Assembly (NCBI GenBank): GCA_027627225.1
Contig: CM051026.1
Location: 6,022,415-6,086,414, forward strand
DNA from: Congeria kusceri
Taxonomy: Eukaryota > Mollusca > Bivalvia > Myida > Dreissenidae
Reading direction: 5' to 3'
Length of the DNA stretch: 64,000 nucleotides
The translations under genes were made by a program, and so were the position numbers. This document shows positions 24,723-35,830 of the stretch, one piece after another. The notes beneath the pieces were generated by a model. That model had not been told where the DNA came from, did no database searches, and was given only the letters and a program-made list of their open reading frames with translations. The first letter of the stretch is position 1, and the number at the start of each line of letters is the position of its first letter.

Positions 24723-25860
24723 CAAACAGTGACCTAATAAAGCGGTGACCGTATAAACATGTTGATATCCGGCAGTAGATCACGTGACTGTGATATACCG
24801 TCAATAGGTATTCCTACGCGCCGGATAACAACATTGTCGAGAATGACACAGCATAAAGTCTACAAACCAGAGTTTTTCATCGAAACAAACTTTGTGTTGT
24901 CTAGTTTAACAGAGTTAAACAACAAATGAGTTGTTTGTCCTCACATTCCATTTGACTGGTTAACAACAACTTCCTTCCAGTTCCATTCCATTTCAACACA
25001 CTTGAATCTGATGCAAGCGGGTTATTCTTTGTGGATAGACTTTCTGTGGTCAACCAACAGAGCATATTCATCAAAGAAATAACCTTTTATATTATTTTCT
25101 AATGAAAAGAAATGAAAAAAATGTTAACGTATAACTAAAAGTTTTATGATTTATTTCACTTTCAGTTACACTGTCCTCCACCCACAACTAATATTATCCG
25201 AGTAAATCGTAGAAAATTGAAAAGGGATCAATCTCGCCGTTTCCATTCGAGGCAAATATTCCATACACTTTTTATCTGAATGCTATTGCATAATATAATC
25301 CATCCAAAACACAGAAACACTAAATATTTATTCCGATTTCATGTATTTTAAACTGCAAAACACTCGCGCTCTGGTTTGACTACATTGCGTAAACTTACAA
25401 CTCAAAATGAATGACGTCGTTGGTGTGACGTAATTTAACTCTTTGAAAACCAATATAATCTTGTTTAAAACAAAAGCAGATTTACTACGTAATTTTCGTG
25501 TCGTACTGACATCCGTAAATAAGATTTATTAATATTTTACTTTTGCTTTTTAAAAAAGGTGATTAGGAAATAGAAAACTATTTTGTCCAGGTAGTACGCA
25601 TTCATGCAAGCGAGTTATTAGGTCGAGGCCCGTCTAGAATTATTGTTTTTAATTTAAAACTTTAGTGTTTGGTGTTTTTAAATTTAATTGAATAGAAATC
25701 AGGATAAATAGAATACACGGTAGGTGCCGGGAAGGAGAAAGTTTATCCGGTTCGGCCCGAAAGCTAAAGCTCGCCCTATTTTCATTTTCTAAGCCTCACC
25801 CGATAAACTTTCTCCATCGCGGCACCAACCATGTATTCTCTATTTACTGATGTTATTAAC
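24723..25860. mobile_element. 1.1-kb insertion inside the LINE, ending in a hairpin element
   Basis: The LINE frame stops at ...LFILLLT and resumes as NQLIFLNENN-like sequence after 25850. The junctions are CTACTAACC on the left and ATTAACCAACC on the right, so TAACC may be a target duplication. The right third (25708-25845) holds two complementary arms of about 45 bp with AGAAAGTTTATC and AGGTGCCG blocks. The rest of the insert has no recognised coding content, so the insert may be nested or non-autonomous. Confidence 0.6.
25708..25845. repeat. Inverted-repeat element, 45-bp arms
   Basis: The left arm AATAGAATACACGGTAGGTG ... AGAAAGTTTATCC is complementary to the right arm ending GTATTCTCTATT. 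The arm ends (AATA.AGAATAC..GGT) resemble those of the hairpin at 32434-32540. Confidence 0.85.
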
Positions 25861-27738
25861 CAACCAACTTATTTTTGAATGAAAATAACTTACTTCACGA
25901 AAACCAAATGATCATAAATTTGCACTTAATGTCTTAATCCAGAAACTAAGATCCAAACAACGTAAACTATTCTGCTCATTTATTGATTTTTCTGTTGCCT
26001 TTGACTTCATTACGAGAGCAGGCCTATGGCACAAACTAATCAAATTAGGAATAAGAGGAACGCTCCTTGATGTCATACGAAATTTGTATTCAAACATATA
26101 ACTGTGTGTTTCGTTCAATGGTAATAAAGCCCCAATGTTTTACAGCGCATGTGGTGTACGGCAAGAAGAACATGCATCTCAGATCCTGTTCTTGATGTGT
26201 ATGAACGATCTTGAAGATTATTTAAAACAACATTGCTCTGGAGTTGACATTGAAATACCTTTAGGAGACACTGTTTACTTCTTACAATTGCTTGTCCTGC
26301 TTTATGCAGATGACACAATAATATTTGGCCATAATGAGTCTTTTGCCAGCAATTGAAAATTAAAATTAATTATAGTAAAACCAAAGTTATGGTCTTTGGC
26401 ACTAACCAACCAAACAAATACCGGTTTTACTTAAACGACCAGCCCCTTGAAACAGTTAAATAATATAAATATCTAGGAGTAGTCTTTACTACATCGTGTA
26501 GTTTTATTCAATGTAAAAAGCATCTAATAGACCAGGCCGATAAAGCAATTTTTTATTTGCTTACCCGAATTAAAAATTAAGACTTACCCATTAATTTACA
26601 AATTAAATTATATGACCATACCGTATTACCAATCTTAACATACGGCTGCGAAATTTGAGGGTACGAACATTTAGAAAATATCGAAAAGTTCCACTGTAAT
26701 TTTTGCGCAGAATCACCAAAACAAAACTGTCAACGCCCAAATATTGCCTATACGCTGAATTGGGCCGATCAAAACGCGAATGATAAAATTTTGGAACAAA
26801 ACTGTAGTGGAAAAACTGATAAAATATCTTACTTGATGTATGAATATACGCTGAATTCTAACTTAAACTTTAAATGGACACAATATATAACTAATATTTT
26901 AAATTCCACCAGGCCTTAAGTATTTTTGGTTACAACAAGAAAATATGACTTCCAGAACCATCAATGTTCAAGTTAAACAATTCCTAATTAACCAATTTAT
27001 ACAAAGCTGTGGTTCGCAATTAGATGCGTCATCCAAAGGCCAAATGTATTCCCTTTTTAAAGATACCAAATTTGAAAACTATATGTATATACTACCAGAA
27101 TCTTTAAGACTAAGTATGCTGCACTTTCGTACGGGGAATCACCGACTCCCAGTAGTGACCGGCCGCTTCTCACAATCATATATCGTAAATGCACTCTTTG
27201 TAACAAAAATGACATCGGTGACGAAGTGCACTCCTTATAGGCCCATGTTTTCAAGCAAAAAGAGTAAAACATATCCCAAGTAAATAACGGTCACACCCGA
27301 ATGTCATTAAATTCAAAGAGTCAACAGTCCTATGGCACTACGAAATATGGCACAATTTATGAAACATATCATACAATGTTTCAAGCGTGCATAGGCACGT
27401 TACACACCTGTGACCCGAATAACAAAAACACGTTTGTTGCACAAGTAATAGTTACTATATTATAAAATAGATATACTTACTGTCGCACGATACGTGGGGT
27501 GATCAAAAAGTTCGCGGAAAGGTTCACGCCTTTCTTTATTTTTCATGCAATGTTTATGATATTTCTACTTAATACAGATTGATTAAAAGCAAGGATATTA
27601 ACCAAGTTTCTTTAAAATCACTTATCGAATAAAATAACCACAGTTACTATAGTAACGTCACTATGCACTATCCGGCCCGACCTTTGTTAACGTCGACGTC
27701 AACGAAACATCCAATGGCGACTCAGCCGATGGTGGCTC

Positions 27739-28887
27739 TTAATGTTTTTCAAAGTACTCACTACACTTTCTACAACGCCCAATCCACGAGTATATAAAAC
27801 AATCTCTGAATATGTCAGTGTGAATGTTAGAAATGGAGGCCTGCACTGCGCTGGAAAGCTCATCCGTGACGTCAAACTGTATGCCTCGAAGGTAGTTCTT
27901 GATCACATGGAAGAGAAAGAAATCACATGGCGACAGGTCTGGGCGGTATGGGGGATTATCCAGAAGCTCAAATCCCAGATGTTGTATGGCTGTCTGTGTA
28001 GCTGATGCTCGGTGGGAAGGGGCATTGTCATTGTGAAAAATAATAGATGGCAGGTGCTCGGCCCCTCTTCTTCCTCATAGCCCTCAGAAAGTCACGTTTC
28101 AAAACCTAAAATGATAAACAAAATGTGATGCAGAATTTGAATAATTTATAATATTGTAAGTCTGATTAACACTATACAACATACAAATATTGTGATGATT
28201 AATGTCCTCAACCCACCTTTTTGTAGTACGCTGCGGTGACCGTCTGCCCTTTGGGTACAGTATGCACCAGACCACACCTCTGACGTCCAAGAAGATTATG
28301 AACATCTGCTTTTTGGTGGACTGAGTCTACTTGAACTTCTTGGGGATGAGGAACCGGGTGTTTTCCACATAGTAGATTGCTGATTGGTCTCAGATGTATA
28401 GAAACTCATCCAGGTTTCGTTAACAGGTACGACTCTTTCCACGAAATTTGGTCCCTCGCGTTCAAATCGCCGAAATATCCGTTGACATGATTCCGGTCGC
28501 ATTCGCTTCTGATCGTCTATTAACATCTTGGGGATCCAACGTGCACACACTCTTCGCATGTTTAGATGGTCGTGAATGATGTTAAAAATCGTCCCATAAC
28601 TAAAGTCAGTTCTTGCTACAATTTCTTTAATTGTGACCCGTCTATCTTTGACAAGCAACTATTTGATGACAGCGACGTCAGATGACGTTATCGTTACTGG
28701 GCGGCCTCTGCGATCGTCATCACCAAGGTTTTCCCGCCCTTCTTCAAAGCGCTTGAACCACTTTTAAATAGCAGTCTTCCTAGGAGCAGCATCCACATAT
28801 GCATTCACCATATATTCTATAGTTTTCTATTATTGAAAATCCATTTTTGACACAAAATTTGATAGCCGATCTTTTTTTATCGTTCAT
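27739..28887 (-). pseudogene. Mariner transposase, decayed
   Basis: The frame starts with MNDKKRSAIKF at 28887 and contains KWFKRFEEGRENLGDDDRRG and RVTIKEIVARTDFSYGTIFN, then HDHLNMRRVCARWIPKML, which are the helix-turn-helix region and linker of mariner transposases. The catalytic part follows with VNETWMSFY, PKGQTVTAAYYKK, HNDNAPSH, YRPDLSPCDFFLF and a C-terminal stop at 27739. In most mariners the first catalytic aspartate lies in a GDETW-type motif. Here it reads VNETW, so that aspartate is asparagine. The second aspartate (HNDNAP) is kept. There are at least two nonsense codons (before KWFKRF and before LLVKDRR) and several frameshifts. Removing the 111-bp intron-like segment leaves 1038 bp, the size expected for about 345 residues. 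Confidence 0.9.
28106..28216 (-). other. Intron-like 111-bp segment inside the mariner transposase
   Basis: On the minus strand the transposase reads TACTACAAAAAG, then GTGGGT, then 111 bp of AT-rich sequence ending TTTATCATTTTAG, then GTTTTGAAACGTGAC. Joining the flanks gives YYKK followed by VLKRDF without a gap, exactly where mariner transposases read AEYY..VL. The segment therefore has GT and AG ends, a pyrimidine-rich acceptor and precise excision of the coding frame. Introns are unusual in mariner genes. Confidence 0.6.
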
Positions 28888-30412
28888 TATCGCACTTGTT
28901 TACCGGAAATGACGTTAACGTTTGTAAATAACGTCATCAGCGTCATGCTTACTATTGGCGGAATTTATAGCGTTAATGGTGTTGAGGTATTGTGTAAAAT
29001 GGGCGAACCAGACGCCATAAATTATAAGCACCTTTCGGAATATATTGATATTCCAAGATGAGGTTGCTATGGAGTCTGTAATTAATTAACCAATGTAGAT
29101 ATAGATATGGACTTTTTATTTAAATATAAAATATAATGCGCCATATCATATTCACGTTTCATCATAATTATATGGTTAATAAAAAAATGAGAGAACATTT
29201 CCGCGAACGTTTTGATCATCCCTCGTATATCCACGTATAAACACAATTCAATCCGTTACAGAAATATTAACCAAGATCCAATAGCATTCACTTATTTTCC
29301 AAAGCCTGCACAAGTTACGTACGGCCACGCGCTATTGCAATACTCACTCACAGAAAGGTCAATGAAATTCTTTCTCCGGCGACCGACCAATCAAACGGTT
29401 CAACCCATTTCTACACGTGGGGATCTAAATGGTACACAACTTGAAACACTCAATTCTTGCTGCAATTAAATATATGTGTATAAAGCTATATACTTATCAC
29501 ATCACGACACATAAATATTCCCCATCTTAGCTTAACCCCTTCGTTACCCTCCCATAACTTTATTTTGATGGGAGTGTGACCTACATGGGGTGACTAGAAA
29601 CTAGACCGTACTAATTACGTCATGGACTTCTTTTTAGACTAACACCCACGCATGATAGTTGACATAAAAAGAAAGGCTCCCCTCGTCTCTTGCGCTTAGT
29701 TATAACATAACTATATTTAGTGGGTTTTTTTTCCTGGTACCCTACGGCCTACGCATTTACATGTTGACACTATATAACATAATATGTATTTATTCTATGT
29801 AACATGTTGGCCGAAAGCTACTTTTTGGGAGTACACGTAAACAACCACAAAAAAAGGTTTTGTTGTTGATTTTCCCTTTTCTTAACCGGATTACTGCCTA
29901 CTGGTCAAATCGATTTTATCTCATACTGTTTCTTCTTCACATAATTATATGTTGAATTAGTAATTTATTCGATAACCTATGAATGTACTTGCTAACAATA
30001 TTAATAAGAAATAATGATTTGTTGTGAGTTTGATGTCGAAACGTAAACTACTAGGATCACATTTAAACGGATGCTCTAACAAGATGTTGTTTTTACTTAT
30101 GTATATTTATCTTTTTCTTATTATCGACCGAATTGTTGCTTTGTCTAGCTGTTTCCCGTAATTTATAAATACAACTTCCATATCCATTACACATTGCCTA
30201 TTCTTTTATATTAGTTTACATTTTAAGAAATATAGCTAAACACACCAGACCACCTTTCCCCATAAACTTATTTCGTAATGTTTTTGTTTTTTTTCTGATG
30301 TTTTGTGAAATTGTTATCTGTGAATTATATGCTCACCTATTGTCATAATATATGTATTATGTATCATGTGACCTGTGAAACACAATAAAGATCTGTTCTG
30401 TTCTGTTATTTT

Positions 30413-31320
30413 TACCACTGATATAAAGTAAAATATATCGACATTTACTTTCAGTAGATCACTAACATAAACATGAATAGGATCTTAAATAATCCTTGTC
30501 GTTTAACATTATTTATTATATTTTATGAAACACTTGATCGCAACGCAATACCACTGGAATACAAGTACAATATTGTACAGTTCGACAGAGCTATGATGTA
30601 TTTAACATACAATGATGTGTAGACCTTGAGTGAGTTGCTAAAAATTTAGCGGCCAATGAAGCTAACAGACGTAGTTATTTCAATGATATATTTATGTAAA
30701 TTAAAGATAGCATGAGATTAGTCTATATACATTGTTGTGCTATAATAATTTTAAATTGTTTAAAGTTGATACTAATATTAATGTTATTTCCATCTAAAGT
30801 TAACAGGCTGTAAGATTAATTGGCATTTAACATTTTGAGCTACTGGGCCCAGGTCAATTGTATGAAAGTGTAATAACCCTAAATATTGTTCTTACCTGTA
30901 GAATACTATGCTAATGTTAGACGAGCTTGCGATGCGTACAGTTGTTATTTTTGTCGCGTTAACATATGTTGTTCCTAATAATGTATACTAACAGATAGAT
31001 TGCGTACATATACATCATTTAACATTACATTGTCATATATACTAATTACACTCATCAAACCATTGCACATTGACAAGTGTTTACTCTGGTTTGTATGCCT
31101 GGATTTTTGTGACGCGTATGTATGTATCCTTATTCAGAATAATTGTATTATTATTGCATTATAGTTCAATCTCGTTTTTATAACTGACTTAAAAAGACTC
31201 AAAATCAAATAAAATTACTAAATTAAATTAGGTAATCAAAATACGTAATGCAAATTTTCAAAATACCTGTGTGCTAAAATATAATGCTATGAATGTATAT
31301 ATATTTTAATTAAGTCGCTT
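30413..31320. other. AT-rich non-coding DNA
   Basis: Nothing recognised between the LINE tail and the hairpin element at 31330. Confidence 0.3.
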
Positions 31321-31329
31321 ATGTGCTAT

Positions 31330-31450
31330 CAGTTACACTATTAGTAACTAAGGGTGTATGGGATACACACCATCAGTGGTTTCATAGCATACGAGATCGA
31401 AGCAACTGAGGGTATATTTCCCGTACAACCTCAGTTACTAACATTGTAAT
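31330..31450. repeat. Inverted-repeat element
   Basis: ATTAGTAACTAAGGGTGTAT on the left is complementary, with a few mismatches, to GTACAACCTCAGTTACTAAC on the right. A smaller hairpin with ATGGGGTATT / AATACCCCAT arms lies at 31598-31629. Confidence 0.7.
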
Positions 31451-31910
31451 GAATATATCTGACCGACTACCTTTTAATAACTTCTTTTAATTTATATCAC
31501 TTGAACATTAACGAAACACTATTTGTAAAATAACAGGAAACACATAAAATTACGAAAGTAAACAAAATGACGTCATTATACTGTGCCATTAAACTTCTAT
31601 GGGGTATTAACATAATGGAAAATACCCCATGGTCATATGACCGCTCCTAGCCAATCGGATCGCGTCATTTATGTAAGAGGTGAGATATATTAATTTCATA
31701 ATACTTGTATTCGGCTTATTATTTACTGTGATCGTGATCGTTAAGTATATGGGTAACAATAATCATGTTCACTTACATTAATATGCAAATACACGTTAGA
31801 CCCTAAAATAATGTTAGTTATTTTTTATGTATTTTTGTTGTAATACTTAATCAGCCACCGTCATGCTTAACAGTGGGATCAGGATCAGTCTCAGTCCATA
31901 TTTGAGTTAA

Positions 31911-32400
31911 ACTTTTATCCCATCATCACGCCTGCATTGTCGAAATAACACCCCGTGAGATAAACTTAGCTGTATTCCACCTCGTTGAATACAGTAAACA
32001 CGCGCATTATAATGACGTAATGTTGTATATTTTTTCGTGACGTCATTTGATGTTTTTCGTGTTATTTAGTGATTTGCTATAGTAAGACTTACCCATTAAT
32101 TTACAAATTAAATTATTTGACCATCCGTAATACCAATCTTATACCGTATTATACCGTATTACCAATCTTAACATACGGCTGCGAAATTTGAGGGTACGAA
32201 AATTTAGATAATATCGAAAAGTTCCACTTTTATCCCATCATCACGCCTGCATTGTCGAAATAACACCCCCGTGGAATAAACTTAGCTGTATTCCACCTTG
32301 TTGAATACAGCAAACACGCGATTTATAATGACGTAATGTTGTATATTTTTTCGTGACGTCATTTGATATTTTTCGTGTTATTAAGTGATTTGCTATAGTT
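31911..32400. repeat. Duplicated 174-bp unit flanking a LINE fragment
   Basis: The unit from ACTTTTATCCCATCATCACG to GATTTGCTATAG is present at 31911-32082 and again at 32226-32399 with few changes. Each contains GATAAACTTAGCTGTATTCC and a GTGACGTCATTTGAT palindromic block. Between the two full copies lies 145 bp of LINE ORF sequence (32083-32227). Confidence 0.9.
32083..32227 (+). mobile_element. Internal LINE fragment copied from the element at 26578-26690
   Basis: Nearly identical to 26578-26690 (GACTTACCCATTAATTTACA, AACATACGGCTGCGAAATTT, ATATCGAAAAGTTCCAC), with one small internal duplication of ACCGTATT. It shares the in-frame TGA that kills the LINE after CEI. It has neither end of the LINE. 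Confidence 0.9.
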
Positions 32401-32433
32401 TTGTTTTTCATAATAAAGCCAGAAAATTATAGA

Positions 32434-32540
32434 ATAAATAGCATACCAGGTAAGTGTTGAATACAGATACGTTTATTTGCTCGGCACGAAAACAAAATAA
32501 ACTTATCTGTATTCAACACTGACCTAGTATTCTCTGCGAG
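32434..32540. repeat. Inverted-repeat element carrying the GAATACAG module
   Basis: Arms ATACCAGGTAAGTGTTGAAT and the complementary ATTCAACACTGACCTAGTAT enclose a short loop. Both arms hold GAATACAGATAmGTTTAT, close to the core of the array at 17915-18492. Confidence 0.85.
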
Positions 32541-32544
32541 CGGC

Positions 32545-33690
32545 ATGAGCAAACAACTATACAGGCAAACAAGTCATGCTGAAGAGCAATACACTTTTAT
32601 AAATTAGACCTGATGCTGTATTTTCAGTTGTTGTGAAATGCATGCTACCACCCAATAAATGTATGTTGATTACATAAGAGACTATTTTTTTATAATATTA
32701 CCTTTTGACTGGATACACATTTCATTATTTATAAATGATTGTATGTGTTGTTGTTGTTTTTTTTTTTTTGTTCTTTTGTTTTTTATCAAATATAAACGTT
32801 ATTAAAATTCGTACAACTTTCGATTGCAGAGATTTATACCGAATGTTAGGGGAGATAACTGTATGAACTATGTTATTATAATTTACCGAGTGTCCTCGTT
32901 CTTTAAAATCCTTGTCACGCAGTAAATCTATTAATAGCAACGCGTCACGGACGTTTAACCTCACATAAGTGGCAAACTTCAATTTCATCTGTATAAGACG
33001 TATGCCAATAAATAAATGGGTAATATGATATGTATTATTTAATAAAAAAATGTGGAAAGACGGAATGAAATGAATGAGAACACGTATGATTAATGGATGA
33101 GAGAAAAGGAGTGTTGTTGACGTGCGCGTTAGGAAGGAGGGCGTTATAAAAACAAAGGATTAGCGCGCAATGCAGAGGGCGAAATATATGAAAACTTAAG
33201 GAAGGGGAAAGGGGAGATAGGCAGGAAGTATTGTATGTCGTGATTAAAATGCGGACGAAAACAAGAATGCTGGCATGCAGAAAGTAATACAGGCATACGT
33301 TGATGAAACATGGAAGGACACGTTGTAGAGGTAAACAACGAACACAATAAAAGAACATTAAACAGATTAATAAACAGCGTCCAGTTCAATTAAACAGTTT
33401 ATTGTATGCGGAATCAGTTGAAGAACGTTTATACCACGTTCTGTATATAAGAAAATACTGATTGAAAACGACTACATATAAATTACAGCACACATTATTA
33501 CGGACATATTAGAGTTAGTATTATACAGCATATTCAATGTTTAGTAATTTCCATGGCGACAATTTAAAAAGTAGGCACATGCAAATAAATTGTTTAAAGA
33601 AAAAGTTGGAGCACACAAAACACATTGAGGTAGGGCTATTTTTATTGTAACTATATTGTTTAGAATATGTGATCTTATTTCAAACATGTA
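32545..33690. other. Non-coding DNA
   Basis: No supported gene. A purine-rich stretch at 33050-33400 produces two overlapping open frames on the opposite strand (33035-33358 and 33144-33389), rich in F, S, L and P. They have no start context or family motif, and I consider them composition artefacts. Confidence 0.35.
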
Positions 33691-33759
33691 TCACATGTCA
33701 TTTCGTTTTTAACAAAAACAATAAGTGAAAATATACATGTCCGTATAACACGGATGCCC

Positions 33760-34475
33760 CCACATTCCGGTTGCTGTCACTAAACTCCGCTGATGTCGGA
33801 TAAATGCACCAAAATAGCCAGGTGCACAAGTTCACATGCTGACGAATAAGTTTATAAAGTTTCATTACTCTAGCGGTTATACATTTCGACTTACACGCGA
33901 CACAAGTCCAATAATGTCCTTTTTTGCTTAAAAGAGCCATAGCTCCGCTGATGTGGGAAAAAATCTGCACCACAATACCCAGGTGAACAAGTTCACATGT
34001 TGATTAATATGTTCATAAAGTTTCATCACTCTAGCAGTAATATTTTTTGAGTTACGCGCGAAACAAGTCCAAATTTTTTATTTTTTTTTGGCAAAACAAT
34101 GGCAATAATGCCTCTGATGTAGAACGAAACTGCACTAAAATACCCAGATGCAAAGGTTTGCATGCAAATTAATTTGATTATAAAGTTTCGTCACTCTAGC
34201 AGTTACTTTTTGAGTTACATGCGACAAAAGTCCAAAAATGTTGCTAAAAAGGTCCACAACTCCGCTGATTTTGGAAAAAAATGCACCAAAATACCCAGGT
34301 GCAGAAGACCCGATGCCGATAAATATGCTTCTAAAGTTTCATCACTATCGCAGTTATACATTTTTAGTAACGCGCGACACAAAAATCCGACGGACTGACG
34401 GGACGGGAAGGACGGACGGACAAGGCACATCAATTTGCCCCCCCCCCCCGCATTCTAAAGTGGGGGTATAACAAG
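33760..34475. repeat. Tandem repeat, about 145-bp unit
   Basis: Four to five units share GTTCACATGyTGA, TAAAGTTTCATCACTCTAGC and CGCTGATGTGGGAAAAAA-like blocks. The array ends with GGACGGACGGACAAGGCAC, a run of 12 C (34438-34449) and TAAAGTGGGGGTATAAC. This ending is typical of a family of bivalve repeats. Confidence 0.85.
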
Positions 34476-34479
34476 GTTT

Positions 34480-35730
34480 TAAGAAATATAGTTCTCAAAC
34501 ATTAACCAGGCACTTTTGAACTCTTTAGGCATACATACCGCTCGAACTGTTTCCTTTATTTATACTCTGTTTGTCCGTGCACGGGTGCCACACGAGTTGG
34601 AGTGGGCCTACTAGCTATAGTGTTGTTTCTAGCTGGCGTATGCATCGTGCAGTGGCTCTAATAGCGGGTTTGTTAAATGAAAGTTGTTATATTATGAATG
34701 TTAAAGCGGGAAAAAAATGCCTACATTAAATAAAAGTTAATTGTCATGATGGAATAAAAAAAAACGTGAATCTTATTGTATCCAGTGGCTGTATTTATAT
34801 TTCGAAACACAAATCTATGAAAGTTACAATATTTAACATCAATTGAATTTGTATTTAATGTCTGATCAAACCGCCTTATGATCATTTATACCTAAAAAAC
34901 TAAATAAAACAAGGTTACATATATACAATATGAACCTGTCGGGCAAATAGTATAAAAGGGTAACAATGTCAGAAACTAATTGAGAGAGTTAACAAAATAT
35001 GTAACAGTGCATGTAAGTCAATACAAAGGAACTATAATGATTGATGTATCACTTATTATTATTTATTTAAATCATTGATTTAATGGGATTAAGGTCGCAA
35101 ACCAAATAAATCATAATCCATCGGACCGAGGCCAGATGTATGCAACTAAATATTAACTTATACCTATTGATATTCAGATTAGAATGCGAGTACTTATAAA
35201 GCAGAATACAGCTTTCAGAACTACAATTTTACGTATATAATGCTACAAGTGTTTTTTATAATATCATATTGTCTTGTTTCATTAATATACATTATTATTT
35301 TCTTATGATAAAGATGCTTTTTATGAAATCGGCCTATGTCATTACCAGTAGGAACGATACAAGAACACCTGTTTATAGTTTCGTAAATAATGTACAAAAA
35401 ATAAAGGCTGTATAATTTTTTATAAGTTGAATCATTGAAAGACCGTGTCTATGTTACAGACATGTTTACCGGTCTGAGTTCTTACTACAACCAAGTTTGA
35501 AGTATGCGGCGATTAACAGTCATCACACATATAAATTTCCTCACATTCGTATATCGTGTTTTACAATACTTTGTAATATTGGTTAATTTTCTCGGAATTT
35601 CTTGAAGTGTTGTGGTTCTGAGGTGCTGAGTTGGCTGATGTTCATAAAACCCAAAGTAGACTTTGTAGAGACAACAAAGCTTGCCAAGAGTACTATACTT
35701 TAAATTAGTTATTTCGTTAATATATTTATA
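34480..35730. other. AT-rich non-coding DNA
   Basis: No supported gene or repeat. I looked for upstream exons for the RPA2-like exon at 35732 and did not find a convincing one. Confidence 0.3.
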
Positions 35731-35731
35731 G

Positions 35732-35830
35732 ACTGGAGAAGGGATAAATCAGGAAGATATGTGTCGATGGCGAAATGGCGACACAATTGAACACGTTATT
35801 GACGAACTACTTGCTATGGGAAATATATAG
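35732..35830 (+). pseudogene. Orphan exon resembling the RPA2 C-terminal winged helix
   Basis: After an acceptor (TATATTTATAG) the frame reads TGEGINQEDMCRWRNGD then TIEHVIDELLAMGNI and stops at TAG 35828. The pattern EGxN-x-(Q/E)D, a helix, then xxIxxxxDxLxxxGxI is that of the C-terminal winged helix of the 32-kDa replication protein A subunit. In a shifted frame, DTVDETL follows directly, like the STVDDDHF ending of RPA2. One base therefore seems to be missing at the stop. No upstream OB-fold exons were found. It is either the last exon of a gene with a damaged end or a relic. Other winged-helix proteins remain possible. Confidence 0.45.

Larger units (their letters stand above)
27491..29227 (-). 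mobile_element. Mariner transposon with degraded transposase
   Basis: Terminal inverted repeats of about 30 bp lie at both ends. The left reads TACGTGGGGTGATCAAAAAG and the right, in reverse complement, TACGAGGGATGATCAAAACG; both continue TTCGCGGAAA. Each end carries TA, the expected mariner target duplication. The transposase is on the minus strand. At about 1.74 kb the element is longer than the usual 1.3 kb. The difference comes partly from extra sequence near the right end and a 111-bp intron-like insert in the gene. It is inserted in the LINE at 24395-30412. Confidence 0.92.
24395..30412 (+). mobile_element. Degraded non-LTR retrotransposon (LINE), interrupted twice
   Basis: Reverse-transcriptase sequence appears in order. 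LFNIILNTGVLPNIW and NNGSNTEPSNYRPITIISC are at 24560-24700. NENNLLHENQ and LFCSFIDFSVAFD are at 25875-26010, and LLYADDT, the catalytic YADD motif, is near 26300. The C-terminal part is near 26370-26700 (YSKTKVMVFGTNQ, YKYLGVVFTT, ILTYGCEI) and 27100-27240 (HFRTGNHRLP, CNKNDIGDEVH). The 3' end at 30340-30412 finishes with AACACAATAAAGATC and the pentamer TTCTG repeated, a typical LINE tail. Many frameshifts and stops make it inactive. The 5' end (UTR, ORF1, endonuclease) was not seen, consistent with 5' truncation. A 1.1-kb insertion (about 24723-25860) and a mariner (27491-29227) lie inside it. The clade is not resolved; CR1- or RTE-like groups are possible. Confidence 0.85.

Noticed and set aside
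27742..28005. Plus-strand frame inside the mariner
   Set aside because: It is the complement of the transposase C-terminal region (DNAPSH to FEKH on the minus strand).
33035..33389. Two overlapping minus-strand frames, hydrophobic and Ser/Pro-rich
   Set aside because: A purine-rich stretch lacks stops on the other strand. No motif, start or splice context.
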